The translations under genes and the position numbers were made by a program. Positions 37,435 to 45,906 of a stretch of 64,000 bases of DNA are shown in pieces; within the stretch, counting starts at the first letter, position 1, and each line of letters starts with the position of its first letter. Under the pieces are notes generated by a model that was given only the letters and a program-made list of their open reading frames with translations, searched no databases and was not told the origin of the DNA. The stretch lies in contig NZ_OZ034750.1 of the NCBI RefSeq assembly GCF_964028195.1, positions 1,426,001 through 1,490,000 of the forward strand, in the 5' to 3' direction. The stretch comes from Wolbachia endosymbiont (group A) of Pogonocherus hispidulus (GTDB lineage Bacteria > Pseudomonadota > Alphaproteobacteria > Rickettsiales > Anaplasmataceae).

Positions 37435-37733
37435 GATTAAATCATTTTTTGATAGTTGCTGCTGTTTTGTTCACTATTGGGGTGTGCGGTATTTTCATTA
37501 ACCGTAAGAGCATAATCAATATACTGTTATCAATAGAAATATTATTGCTGGCAATTAATATCAATCTAGTTGCTTTTTCTGCCTTTATGAATGATATAGT
37601 TGGGCAAATTTTTGTGATGTTTGTGTTGACTGTTGCAGCAGCAGAGTCAGGAGTTGGGCTTGCAATATTGGTTGTATATTATAGAAGCCGTGGCAATATA
37701 GATGTTGAACAAGCGAACTTAATGAAAGAATGA
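37425..37733 (+). CDS. nuoK: NADH-quinone oxidoreductase subunit K
   Basis: Small three-span antiporter-like subunit, 102 residues. The conserved membrane Glu residues are in [17 protein letters not shown] and [19 protein letters not shown]. Overlaps nuoJ at its start and precedes nuoL by 4 bp. Confidence 0.97.
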   Translation: MEIGLNHFLIVAAVLFTIGVCGIFINRKSIINILLSIEILLLAININLVAFSAFMNDIVGQIFVMFVLTVAAAESGVGLAILVVYYRSRGNIDVEQANLMKE

Positions 37734-37737
37734 AAGT

Positions 37738-39594
37738 ATGACGTATATACTGAAATTAATAGTATTTTTGCCACTTTTTGGTTCGCTATTTGCAGCACTT
37801 TTTAGAAGAGATGTTTTTAGTCAGTTAATTACAACTGCAGGGATTGGAATATCTGCAGTTTTATCTTGGTATGTTTTTCTTACCTTCTCTGAAAACTATC
37901 ATTTAGTTTTATTTCCTCTATTTTCATTAAGTGTATTAAAAGTAAATTGGGCAATTAGTGTGGATGCTCTCTCATCCTTAATGCTTATTGTTATTACCAC
38001 TGTTTCACTGGTAGTACATCTCTATTCTATCGGTTATATGGAGCATGATAAGGGGAAGTCGAGGTTTTTTTCTTACCTATCGCTATTTACGTTTTGCATG
38101 ATTGTGCTGGTTGTAAGCGATAATTTCGTGCAGCTTTTTTTTGGCTGGGAAGGGGTTGGCCTATGTTCTTATTTACTCATAGGATTTTGGTTCCAAAAAT
38201 ATTCTGCAAATAATGCAGCAATTAAAGCATTTGTTGTGAATAGGGTAGGAGATTTTGCACTATTGATTGGGATCTTTCTCATTTATTATACATTTCACTC
38301 TTTGAAATTTACTGAAGTTTTTGACACAGCTGATCTTCTTGGCGCACAGAACATTAGGGCATTCTGCTGTGAATTTAAAATAATTCATATAATATGCATA
38401 TTACTTTTTATTGGCTGTATGGGTAAATCTGCACAGCTTGGTTTACATGTTTGGTTGCCATATGCAATGGAAGGGCCAACCCCTGTTTCTGCACTCATTC
38501 ACGCAGCAACGATGGTAACAGCAGGTATATTTTTAATAGCAAAATGTTCTCCATTGTTTGAGTTATCAAATGTGGCACGAGAATTAATAGTTATTGTTGG
38601 TGCGCTCACTGCTTTTTTTGCAGCTACTGTTGCGATTACTCAGAACGATATAAAGAAGATAATTGCTTATTCAACCTGCAGTCAACTTGGTTATATGTTC
38701 ATGGCATGTGGGCTTTCTGCTTACAATGTTGCTATTTTTCATTTAATGACACACGCTTTTTTTAAAGCTCTACTATTTCTTGGTGCTGGCAATGTAATTC
38801 ATGCAATGCATCATGAGCAAAACATTCAGAAAATGGGAAATTGCTGGAAGAAAATCCCTTGCACTTACGCTCTCATGTGGATTGGGTCTCTTGCGCTTTC
38901 TGGAATATTTCCATTTGCAGGTTTTTACTCAAAGGATTTGATAATTGAACATGCTTATAGCACGGATAGCTTTGCTTTTGTAATAAGCTTAGTTGTTGCA
39001 TTCTTCACAGCGTTTTACTCTTGGAGGTTATTGCTTCTTGTGTTCCATAGCCAAAAACAAAGTAAAATTAATATACATGAAGCACCGAAGATTATGCTTA
39101 TACCATTACTGATACTTGCTTTTGGATCGGTATTTTCTGGAGTGTGGGGAGCAAATATTTTGAACATAACTAGTAATGCGTTTTGGAAATCAAGTTTAAT
39201 GGTGATTGATGAGCATGGAGTTCATAATTTCTTTATAAAACTACTGCCAACCTTAGCGAGCCTAAGTGGAATAGCTCTTGCGTACCTGATTTACCAATAT
39301 CAAGTAATTAGGCAAATTAAGAGTAAATTTTTACTTAAGTTTTTGCAGAATAAATGGTACTTTGATGAGGTGTATGAGTTTGTTATAATTGCACCGATAA
39401 GGTTTATATCTAGGCTTCTATGGAAGTTTGATGTTAAGGCTATTGATTCATTTGGACCAAATGGTGTTGTAAGGTTGGTTAATGAATGTTCAAAAAGTTC
39501 TATAAAGTTACAAACTGGTTATATATTTGATTATGCATTTATTATGTTTGTTACTTTAATAATCGGTGCTTTATATATTATTGGAATTAAATAG
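37738..39594 (+). CDS. nuoL: NADH-quinone oxidoreductase subunit L
   Basis: Distal proton-pumping subunit with a long lateral helix, 618 residues and about 14-16 spans. Core motifs: FFGWEGVGLCSYLLIGFW with the conserved Glu, LPYAMEGPTPVSALIHAATM with functional Lys/His nearby (GKSAQLGLHVWLP), and THAFFKALLFLGAGNVIHAM. The C-terminal horizontal helix region (about 520-560) and a final anchor are present. Confidence 0.97.
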   Translation: MTYILKLIVFLPLFGSLFAALFRRDVFSQLITTAGIGISAVLSWYVFLTFSENYHLVLFPLFSLSVLKVNWAISVDALSSLMLIVITTVSLVVHLYSIGYMEHDKGKSRFFSYLSLFTFCMIVLVVSDNFVQLFFGWEGVGLCSYLLIGFWFQKYSANNAAIKAFVVNRVGDFALLIGIFLIYYTFHSLKFTEVFDTADLLGAQNIRAFCCEFKIIHIICILLFIGCMGKSAQLGLHVWLPYAMEGPTPVSALIHAATMVTAGIFLIAKCSPLFELSNVARELIVIVGALTAFFAATVAITQNDIKKIIAYSTCSQLGYMFMACGLSAYNVAIFHLMTHAFFKALLFLGAGNVIHAMHHEQNIQKMGNCWKKIPCTYALMWIGSLALSGIFPFAGFYSKDLIIEHAYSTDSFAFVISLVVAFFTAFYSWRLLLLVFHSQKQSKINIHEAPKIMLIPLLILAFGSVFSGVWGANILNITSNAFWKSSLMVIDEHGVHNFFIKLLPTLASLSGIALAYLIYQYQVIRQIKSKFLLKFLQNKWYFDEVYEFVIIAPIRFISRLLWKFDVKAIDSFGPNGVVRLVNECSKSSIKLQTGYIFDYAFIMFVTLIIGALYIIGIK

Positions 39595-39597
39595 AAG

Positions 39598-41040
39598 GTG
39601 TTGTTACTTAGTATATTCTTGCTTCCACTGATAGGAGCGTTGACTTTATCCTCGATCAGGATTAATCATCAATCTATACACCTAAGATTCCTTGCCCTAT
39701 TTTTTGCTGTACTTCCATTTTTGCTTAGCATTGTAGCTTGTATAGAATTTGATTATAACGATGCGGACTTTCAGTTTGTCAGCTATCCAGTAAGAGATAT
39801 TGGAATAGGGGTGGATGGAATATCGTTGCTTTTCCTTCTACTTACGACCTTCTTGTTTGTTATTTGTATGCTCTATAATTGCAAAATGAGTTATACGACT
39901 CTCAAGCCATACATGGCATTGTTTCTGCTACTTGAGAGCTTTGTAGTCGGTTTTTTTATTTCATTGAATGCTATAAGCTTTTATGTGTTTTTTGAAGCTG
40001 TTTTAATACCAATGTTCTTTATTATTGGCATTTGGGGAGGGAAGCAAAGGGTATATGCGACGTTTAAGTTGTTTCTTTATACATTAACTGGCTCATTATT
40101 ATTTCTACTTGGATTGGTGTACATCTATAGCATTTTTGGGACGTTTAATATACAAGAATTAGCTACATTAGTGCCAAGCCTTGATCTTAAAGTACAGTCA
40201 TTGCTGTGGATTGCATTTTTTATTTCTTTTGCAATAAAAGTACCGATGTTTCCATTTCACACTTGGCTTCCTGATGCACATGTGCAATCACCAACTTCTG
40301 GATCTGTGATTTTAGCTGGCTTGCTTATTAAAATGGGGGGATATGGATTTTTAAGGTTTTCTATTCCAATGCTTCCTCAGGCAAGTTTGTATTTTTCAAA
40401 TTTCGTTGTTGTGCTGAGCATTATTGCGGTGATATATGCTTCTCTAGTTGCGTTTGCTCAAGATGATATAAAGAAGTTAATAGCTTATTCTTCAATAGCA
40501 CATATGGGGATCGTTACTGCTGGCCTCTTTTCATTTTGTGAGGAAGGAGTACTGGGTAGCATATTTCAAATGATTAGTCATGGCCTTATTTCTGCTGCTT
40601 TATTTTTATGTGTTGGAATGCTATATACTCGAACTGGGACTTTGGAGATTGCAAAATATTTTGGCATAGTAAACACAATGCCAAAATTTGGTTTTATGTT
40701 CATTTTATTTTCAATGGCTTCAATAGGGCTACCTGGAACATCTGGGTTCGTAGGTGAGTTTTTGGCTATGGTTGGAATGTTTAAGAGCATAGGGTTTTTT
40801 ACAGGATTTATCGCTCTTGGCACTATTTTAAGCGCAGTTTATATGCTGAATTTATGTAAGCAAATAATATGGGGGGTTAGCTATTCTAAATTATTAAATA
40901 ACCGCTTGGATAGCATAGAATTTTCTGTCTTAATTCTGCTTGCAGTGTTTGTTATTTTGCTTGGATTCTACCCAACCCTTGCACTGAATTATTTGAAGCC
41001 ATGTATGGCAAATTTGTTAGTCAAATATGATGCGCTATGA
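39598..41040 (+). CDS. nuoM: NADH-quinone oxidoreductase subunit M
   Basis: Proton-pumping antiporter-like subunit, 480 residues. Start GTG 39598 (MLLLSIFLLPLIGAL), preceded by an AGAAG box overlapping the nuoL end. FEAVLIPMFFIIGIWGG carries the key Glu; FPFHTWLPDAHVQSPTSGS and SHGLISAALFLCVGMLY are signatures. Its stop overlaps the nuoN start (ATGA-type junction at 41037-41040). Confidence 0.97.
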   Translation: MLLLSIFLLPLIGALTLSSIRINHQSIHLRFLALFFAVLPFLLSIVACIEFDYNDADFQFVSYPVRDIGIGVDGISLLFLLLTTFLFVICMLYNCKMSYTTLKPYMALFLLLESFVVGFFISLNAISFYVFFEAVLIPMFFIIGIWGGKQRVYATFKLFLYTLTGSLLFLLGLVYIYSIFGTFNIQELATLVPSLDLKVQSLLWIAFFISFAIKVPMFPFHTWLPDAHVQSPTSGSVILAGLLIKMGGYGFLRFSIPMLPQASLYFSNFVVVLSIIAVIYASLVAFAQDDIKKLIAYSSIAHMGIVTAGLFSFCEEGVLGSIFQMISHGLISAALFLCVGMLYTRTGTLEIAKYFGIVNTMPKFGFMFILFSMASIGLPGTSGFVGEFLAMVGMFKSIGFFTGFIALGTILSAVYMLNLCKQIIWGVSYSKLLNNRLDSIEFSVLILLAVFVILLGFYPTLALNYLKPCMANLLVKYDAL

Positions 41041-42425
41041 ATTATATACAGATATTGCCGGAAATGTTCTCTATTATCTCCTCGTTAGTGTTGCTACTGC
41101 TTGGAATTATATTTAACCGCCGAACTATCAACTTATTAGCACTTGGCTGCACAGTGATAACTTTGATTATTTTAATTATTTCGGCAGAAAACAATGAAAT
41201 TTTTCTCTTTAATTCGTTGTTAAAACTCAATTTATACATCAGGTCAGCCCAAGGGTTAATTCTCAGCACAGGAATTTTAATACTTTTGATGCTGAATTTA
41301 TCAAAATATGACTATAAATATGAATTTTCAATACTGATTCTTTTTGCGCTATTTGGCATGATAACTTTAGTTTCAGCAAATAGTCTGATTTCTTTTTACT
41401 TAGCTTTTGAGTTGATGAGTATATCTTTATATGTTCTTGCGAGCTTTAATAAAGATTCGATTTATTCATGTGAAGCGGGAGTGAAATATTTTACACTTAG
41501 TGCACTATCTTCCTGCATTATGCTATATGGAATGTCGCTGCTTTATGGATATACAGGACAAGTCAATTTCTCTGAGCTCAGTTCATTCTTGCAAAACCAT
41601 CAGATAACTTATGGAATAGTCTTTGGGTTAGTCTTTGTTCTAATTGGTTTGTGTTTCAAGCTTGCTATTGTTCCTTTTCATATGTGGGCTCCAGATGTCT
41701 ATCAAGGTGCACCTACCATAGTAACTGCGTTTTTTTCTACGGCCCCAAAAGCTGCACTTGTAACATTTTTAATTCGATTGATGAATGAAGAGTTAGTAAA
41801 TGTAAAAAGTTATGTTCAGCCTATTTTCTTATACGTTTCAGCATTGTCTGTGCTTATCTCAGCTTTTGGGGCCTTGCGTCAGCAAAACTTAAAAAGGCTG
41901 CTTGCTTACAGTTCAATTGGTCACATTGGTTTTATATTTGCTTCACTTTCTATTTTTACACAAGCAGGAACAGATAGTGCCTTAATGTATCTGGTTATAT
42001 ATATCATCACAAGCATAGGGCTATTCTCATATTTCATACAAATGAACGATGATGATTGTGATATTACAAATTTATCTGGTATAGGGAAGAAACGCCCAAT
42101 TGTAGCATTTCATCTTTCTGTGCTGTTACTCTCGATGTCGGGAATACCTCCACTTGCAGGTTTTATCGCTAAATTTTTTATATTCAAAAGTTTAATAAAT
42201 TCTGGCTTTATCACCCTGTCTTTGATCCTTGTAATGGCAAGTGTTATATCGTGTTACTATTATCTAAATATCATAAAAGTTATGTATTTTGATAAAGCTA
42301 GTGGTAATAAGGTTGCTTATTCTAAAGGTCTATTCATTATCACTTCAGTGGCTTCACTGATCAACCTTGTTCTTTTCTTGTATGTAGAAGATCTTTACTC
42401 ATTGATCAATGCATTGACAAATTAA
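41037..42425 (+). CDS. nuoN: NADH-quinone oxidoreductase subunit N
   Basis: Third antiporter-like subunit, 462 residues. FELMSISLYVLASF contains the conserved Glu; FKLAIVPFHMWAPDVYQGAP and LLAYSSIGHIGFIF match the family. Last gene of the block. Its final codons (L-T-N-stop) also form the -35 box of the next gene's promoter at 42414. Confidence 0.97.
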   Translation: MNYIQILPEMFSIISSLVLLLLGIIFNRRTINLLALGCTVITLIILIISAENNEIFLFNSLLKLNLYIRSAQGLILSTGILILLMLNLSKYDYKYEFSILILFALFGMITLVSANSLISFYLAFELMSISLYVLASFNKDSIYSCEAGVKYFTLSALSSCIMLYGMSLLYGYTGQVNFSELSSFLQNHQITYGIVFGLVFVLIGLCFKLAIVPFHMWAPDVYQGAPTIVTAFFSTAPKAALVTFLIRLMNEELVNVKSYVQPIFLYVSALSVLISAFGALRQQNLKRLLAYSSIGHIGFIFASLSIFTQAGTDSALMYLVIYIITSIGLFSYFIQMNDDDCDITNLSGIGKKRPIVAFHLSVLLLSMSGIPPLAGFIAKFFIFKSLINSGFITLSLILVMASVISCYYYLNIIKVMYFDKASGNKVAYSKGLFIITSVASLINLVLFLYVEDLYSLINALTN

Positions 42426-42443
42426 CAATTTAGTGTTTATAAT
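42414..42443 (+). promoter_or_regulatory. Consensus promoter of the orphan gene at 42476
   Basis: TTGACA (42414-42419), 18 bp, TATAAT (42438-42443): a perfect 12-of-12 match to sigma-70 boxes, with the -35 box lying inside the last codons of nuoN. The start codon is 33 bp downstream. Confidence 0.7.
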
Positions 42444-42475
42444 TAATTGATTTTTAATATTGTATGTGAAGAAAA

Positions 42476-43915
42476 ATGAGTAAAAGAAAAACTGTTTTGA
42501 AATTTTCAATTGCCGCTCTCTTGCTAGGAGGATCGAGCACTGTAGCTGTTTTATATTTCCCTTATGTTGCTTTAGCAATTAAATTTGGTATTGTAATTTC
42601 TACAGCTCCTCTGGCAATTTTTGCCATTTCTGCAGTTGCTGTATTAGCTTCAGTAATTACATTAGCAGCATTTACTATTTCCGCCATACGCAGTAAGGGT
42701 AAATCTAATAAGGTTAGTAGCGAACCAAGAAGTAAAAATGAAGAAAAAGGACAAAGTCTAGTACAAGAAAAAGATGCACCTACTCCTACGCCGCCGTTGC
42801 TTTCGCAAGAGCCTGAAAAGTCGGTTATTCCTATTCCACAACAACCACCAGTTGATGATCCAGTGGAAGAAACAGAAACACCGCAACCTGAAAACGTTAT
42901 GGTTAATGGTGCTGATCAGCAAGCTAACCAAACAGAGGAATCGTTGCCACCATATCCAGAAACTACCTCGCCTCTGAATAGCATAAACCAGAATCAACCA
43001 TTTTCTATCTTACCATCAATTTTCATGGATAGACATAATAGTTCTGAAGGTAGTGGTAATTATGTTCAAAATCTAGATGATAATTTTTCTGGACTAAATA
43101 ATGTTCATGATATATTCGAGCATCGAAGACGGGTATCTCTTATGCGTAATTGCTCTAGCAGTTGTCATACTTCTATGTTTTCATCAATACAAGAATCAGA
43201 GAGTCTACAAGCAAGCTTAGGAAGTGATAATCCATCAGTGCAGTCTTTTCAACCAAAGAAGGAGCTTTTATATGATGTAAATAAAAAAATTTTTGATAGC
43301 GTTGATTATGAAGTAAATTATACTAGACTTTCTGAGAATGCAGGGGAAGCTCCTAATTACGAACGGGAATTTCCACTTACTGAAACAAATGTTAACAGCG
43401 GTCCTGAAGCAATGTCCTATGATGTAAATGATAATAGGGTTCCATGCGAACAAACTAGAGAGAACACATTATTAGATTCATTGCCTTCTTATCCAAGCAC
43501 GTCTTCTCCTCTAAACAGTCTAGATCAAGCATTGACTAGCTTACCAATGTTTGCTAAACTACGGGTAGCACTTGATCAACGTAAACAGCAACAGCCTAAT
43601 AGTATTGATTTTCACAAAGCTGATGATGTATGTAGTGTAACTTCAACTGACGTTTCAATAACTACATCTGCGTCTTGTTCTAATCATGCTAGTATGACAA
43701 ATAGTTATACTTCTTGGGATACTAATTGGGGTGATTCAATTACACCATCACTAGCTTACCAATATAAACCATCTTTAACCTCAATAATTGAAGGTGTGGA
43801 AAGTGGTCCTGAAGCAACGTCCTATAACGTAAATGACAATAGGACTCCATATAGCAATATGCAATCACCTGTATTATCAAGTTCTGCTAACCGTATCAGC
43901 AGTTTTTCTGGATAA
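42476..43915 (+). CDS. Orphan protein: N-terminal membrane hairpin and proline-rich repeats
   Basis: No family recognised. 479 residues. Two hydrophobic segments at about 9-33 and 36-68 are followed by a Lys-rich stretch and then a long polar, disordered region rich in Pro, Ser, Asn and Gln. Two motifs recur: SLPPYPETTSPLNSINQ near 155 and SLPSYPSTSSPLNSLDQ near 339; and SGPEAMSYDVNDNRVP near 306 and SGPEATSYNVNDNRTP near 442. This suggests duplication of one block. The first half-block also contains an acidic PEPTIDE-like Pro/Glu region (PVEETETPQPEN). Membrane hairpin plus disordered tail is a layout used by host-membrane effectors; here it is only a suggestion. It has a perfect promoter. 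Confidence 0.65.
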   Translation: MSKRKTVLKFSIAALLLGGSSTVAVLYFPYVALAIKFGIVISTAPLAIFAISAVAVLASVITLAAFTISAIRSKGKSNKVSSEPRSKNEEKGQSLVQEKDAPTPTPPLLSQEPEKSVIPIPQQPPVDDPVEETETPQPENVMVNGADQQANQTEESLPPYPETTSPLNSINQNQPFSILPSIFMDRHNSSEGSGNYVQNLDDNFSGLNNVHDIFEHRRRVSLMRNCSSSCHTSMFSSIQESESLQASLGSDNPSVQSFQPKKELLYDVNKKIFDSVDYEVNYTRLSENAGEAPNYEREFPLTETNVNSGPEAMSYDVNDNRVPCEQTRENTLLDSLPSYPSTSSPLNSLDQALTSLPMFAKLRVALDQRKQQQPNSIDFHKADDVCSVTSTDVSITTSASCSNHASMTNSYTSWDTNWGDSITPSLAYQYKPSLTSIIEGVESGPEATSYNVNDNRTPYSNMQSPVLSSSANRISSFSG

Positions 43916-43935
43916 TTTTTGATACAATTAAGAAA

Positions 43936-44859
43936 ATGATCCCTGAAACATTTGAGAGCTTTCGTATTCATCATTACAAAGAAGTTTCAAGCACTAATGA
44001 AGAAGCGTTGGATTTAATTGATAAAGGAGTATCAAATGAAACTGTTATTATTGCCGATAAACAAACAGAAGGCAGGGGGCGCACCGGAAAAAGTTGGGTT
44101 TCTCCAGAAGGTAATTTCTATGCGAGTTTGGTAATAAACCTCTTTAACGATTATCTGAATGAAAGCCAGCTTTCGGTGTCATTCCAGCGCGTGACGCTGG
44201 AATCTAGAAAAAAAGAAGAATGGATCCCAGTGTCAAGCACTGGGATGACATCAGAGGGTACTGGGACGACATCAGAGGGTACTGGGATGACATCAGAGGG
44301 CATTGGGATGACAGAGAAGGGTTTGGTGAATAAAATTGCGGATGTTAGCAAATTAACAGAATTGACTTTTGTTACTGCTTTTGCTGTTGGAAATACTATA
44401 CTGTCATTTATAAATGGTCTAAATCTCCAGTATAAGTGGCCAAATGATGTCCTTATTGATGGCAAGAAAATAAGTGGAATATTGCTTGAAAAAAGATCCA
44501 ATTCGAATTGGCTCATTATAGGAATTGGAATTAATATCAATCATGCACCACTTCCAGGAACAACGTGCATTAGCAATTACGGTGAGTCTGTATCTAATAC
44601 AGACCTGTTAAAAGAATTAATAATAAACTTTAATAAGCTAAGGAAGCAATGGCTATTTGATGGGTTTTATGCTATAAGAGAAATATGGCTCACAAGAGCA
44701 TTTAAGCTGAATGAACAAATCAGTGTAAAGTTAGCTGACAAATTGTATGAAGGAATTTTTGCTGATATAGATAAAAGTGGTAAATTGGTGTTGCAGCAAA
44801 AGGATGGAAGCTTAATTTATTTTGATGCAGGTGAGTTATTTATTGATAATGCATTATGA
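43936..44859 (+). CDS. birA: Biotin-protein ligase with in-frame repeat insertion
   Basis: Attaches biotin to the carboxylase carrier protein. Motifs: SSTNEEALDLI, the biotinyl-AMP loop GRGRTGKSWVSPEGNFYASL, the substrate site LQYKWPNDVLIDGKKISGILLE and GIGININHAP. No N-terminal DNA-binding domain, so ligase only. At 307 residues it is about 50-55 longer than relatives; the extra part, roughly residues 80-131, lies between the strand with NFYASLVINL and the helix with LTFVTAFAVGNTI and is encoded by a palindromic repeat (44173-44330). The frame is preserved. The last bases overlap ccmD (ATGA). Confidence 0.93.
   Translation: MIPETFESFRIHHYKEVSSTNEEALDLIDKGVSNETVIIADKQTEGRGRTGKSWVSPEGNFYASLVINLFNDYLNESQLSVSFQRVTLESRKKEEWIPVSSTGMTSEGTGTTSEGTGMTSEGIGMTEKGLVNKIADVSKLTELTFVTAFAVGNTILSFINGLNLQYKWPNDVLIDGKKISGILLEKRSNSNWLIIGIGININHAPLPGTTCISNYGESVSNTDLLKELIINFNKLRKQWLFDGFYAIREIWLTRAFKLNEQISVKLADKLYEGIFADIDKSGKLVLQQKDGSLIYFDAGELFIDNAL
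44173..44330. repeat. Palindromic element with 21-bp tandem repeats inside birA
   Basis: Contains the inverted-repeat core CCCAGTGTCAAGCACTGGG, also present in ispA (opposite reading direction) and at 7526-7557, followed by about three tandem copies of a 21-bp unit with the sequence GATGACATCAGAGGGTACTG, plus one variant. Because the unit is 21 bp, it encodes a seven-residue repeat (MTSEGTG) without shifting the frame. A second palindrome (ATTCCAGCG...CGCTGGAAT) opens the element. Confidence 0.85.
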
Positions 44860-44993
44860 ATACATATGTAATTTTTGCTTACCTTATTAGTTTTACGTTG
44901 ATTACCGGAGAACTGATTTTTACCATTTCTTGCTATACTAAAAGTAAAAAAATTCTAGAAAGCCTGAAAGATAATAATGAAGAAGAAACATAA
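44856..44993 (+). CDS. ccmD: CcmD-like small membrane protein (45 aa)
   Basis: A 45-codon frame linking birA and ccmE: MNTYVIFAYLISFTLITGEL, one membrane span at about residues 4-28, then a charged tail with KSKKILESLKDNNEEET. CcmD is a tiny single-span protein of the haem-export complex CcmABCD that helps release holo-CcmE, with exactly this layout, and is encoded just before ccmE in many alphaproteobacteria. Overlaps birA by 4 bp (ATGA) and ccmE by 17 bp. Sequence alone is weakly conserved in this family, so position carries much of the call. Confidence 0.72.
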   Translation: MNTYVIFAYLISFTLITGELIFTISCYTKSKKILESLKDNNEEET

Positions 44994-45378
44994 GCGATTA
45001 CTTATAACTTCAGGAATTTTCTGCTTTTTAAGCTGCATAGTCTTTTTTATTTTAACGATGCTCAAAGAAAATATCTCATTTTTCTATACAGTAAGTGAGG
45101 CAATAGTTTTACCAAATAATCAAAAGCCAATCCGTGTTGGTGGGATGGTTGTTGAAAATAGCGTGATACGCAACGAAAGTGAAGTAATTTTTCAAATGAC
45201 AGATTTTAACAAAAGCGTTATGGTGAAATATCAGGGAATACTTCCACCAATGTTTTCAGAAAAAAGTGGTATTGTTGTGCAAGGTAAAATGTTTGATAAT
45301 AGTACCTTTCTTGCAGATACGGTGTTTGCAAAACATGATGAGAACTATATGCCGAAAGTTTTCAAACAAACTCCCTAA
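44977..45378 (+). CDS. ccmE: Cytochrome c maturation haem chaperone CcmE
   Basis: Periplasmic, membrane-anchored protein that covalently holds haem before transfer to apocytochrome c. 133 residues: N-terminal anchor at 7-29, OB-fold domain with IRVGGMVVENSVIR, VKYQGILPPMFSEKSGIVVQG, and the haem-binding His in FAKHDENYMPK, with the conserved Tyr a few residues later. It would serve the cytochrome c encoded at 30705. Confidence 0.95.
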   Translation: MKKKHKRLLITSGIFCFLSCIVFFILTMLKENISFFYTVSEAIVLPNNQKPIRVGGMVVENSVIRNESEVIFQMTDFNKSVMVKYQGILPPMFSEKSGIVVQGKMFDNSTFLADTVFAKHDENYMPKVFKQTP

Positions 45379-45412
45379 CCCCAGGTGTACCTAAATAGTA
45401 TGTGGAGAAAGC

Positions 45413-45434
45413 AGCAGCCTGCTAGCAAGCTGTT
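45413..45434 (-). terminator. Hairpin downstream of the pseudogene at 45449
   Basis: Imperfect inverted repeat (AGCAGC...GCTGTT arms) just past the extended stop. It sits in a segment similar to that around 45872-45899 (both flanked by TATGTGGA). U-run is short, so termination efficiency is uncertain. Confidence 0.4.
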
Positions 45435-45448
45435 ACTTTCCTAACTAC

Positions 45449-45805
45449 TTACAATATATCAAAGTGAGTTGGTGCTTTCCAGTCATCTTCGTTATTTGGG
45501 TCTATCTCCTTCTTCGGTGATGTTAAACCATCTACTTCGTCTCTCAACAGCTTAAGCTGTTATTTTAAAGTACCTTTTGTCTGATCATCACCGATCGTAC
45601 TAGTTAAGTTATCAAACTTGTCATCTAATTCAGGAACGAATTTCGTGTTCAGCTCTGCGATTAATTTATCTAAAGCTTTGTGGACATAACCAAGCTGCGC
45701 TGGATTTCGCGCAACTGTTTCATCATAACCTTTAGGTTTGGTGTTAACTTCTATTTTGCTTATTACTTTAAGTTCGTTTTTGCTTTCTTGTTTACTATTA
45801 TTCAT
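45449..45805 (-). pseudogene. Small coiled-coil-type protein gene with in-frame nonsense codon
   Basis: Start ATG 45805 after an AGGAG box. The frame stops at TAA 45562-45560 after 81 codons, but continues in the same frame for 36 more codons to TAA 45451-45449. The continuation reads sensibly (LLRDEVDGLTSPKKEI, then EDDWKAPTHFDIL) and resembles the acidic ends of the two genes upstream (DDIPEIGESP and DDMPEIGQAP). A single base change at the stop is the simplest explanation. The first part has IEVNTKPKGYDETVARNPAQ and a helical stretch. No function is known. Alternatively the 81-codon form is the working protein. Confidence 0.65.
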
Positions 45806-45871
45806 GCTAACTCCTATAAAAAATTATAATTTCAAAATCAACTCAGCTATATTGAAATGGTATGTGGAAAG

Positions 45872-45899
45872 GGTAACAGCCTGATATCAGGCTATTACC
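45872..45899 (-). terminator. Strong hairpin downstream of the gene at 45907
   Basis: Near-perfect 28-bp palindrome, arms GGTAACAGCCTGAT and ATCAGGCTATTACC, with a T-run on the plus-strand side and CTTTCC on the minus-strand side. It separates the small genes at 45907 and 45449; it may also stop any plus-strand transcript from ccmE. Confidence 0.5.
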
Positions 45900-45906
45900 T
45901 TTTTTA

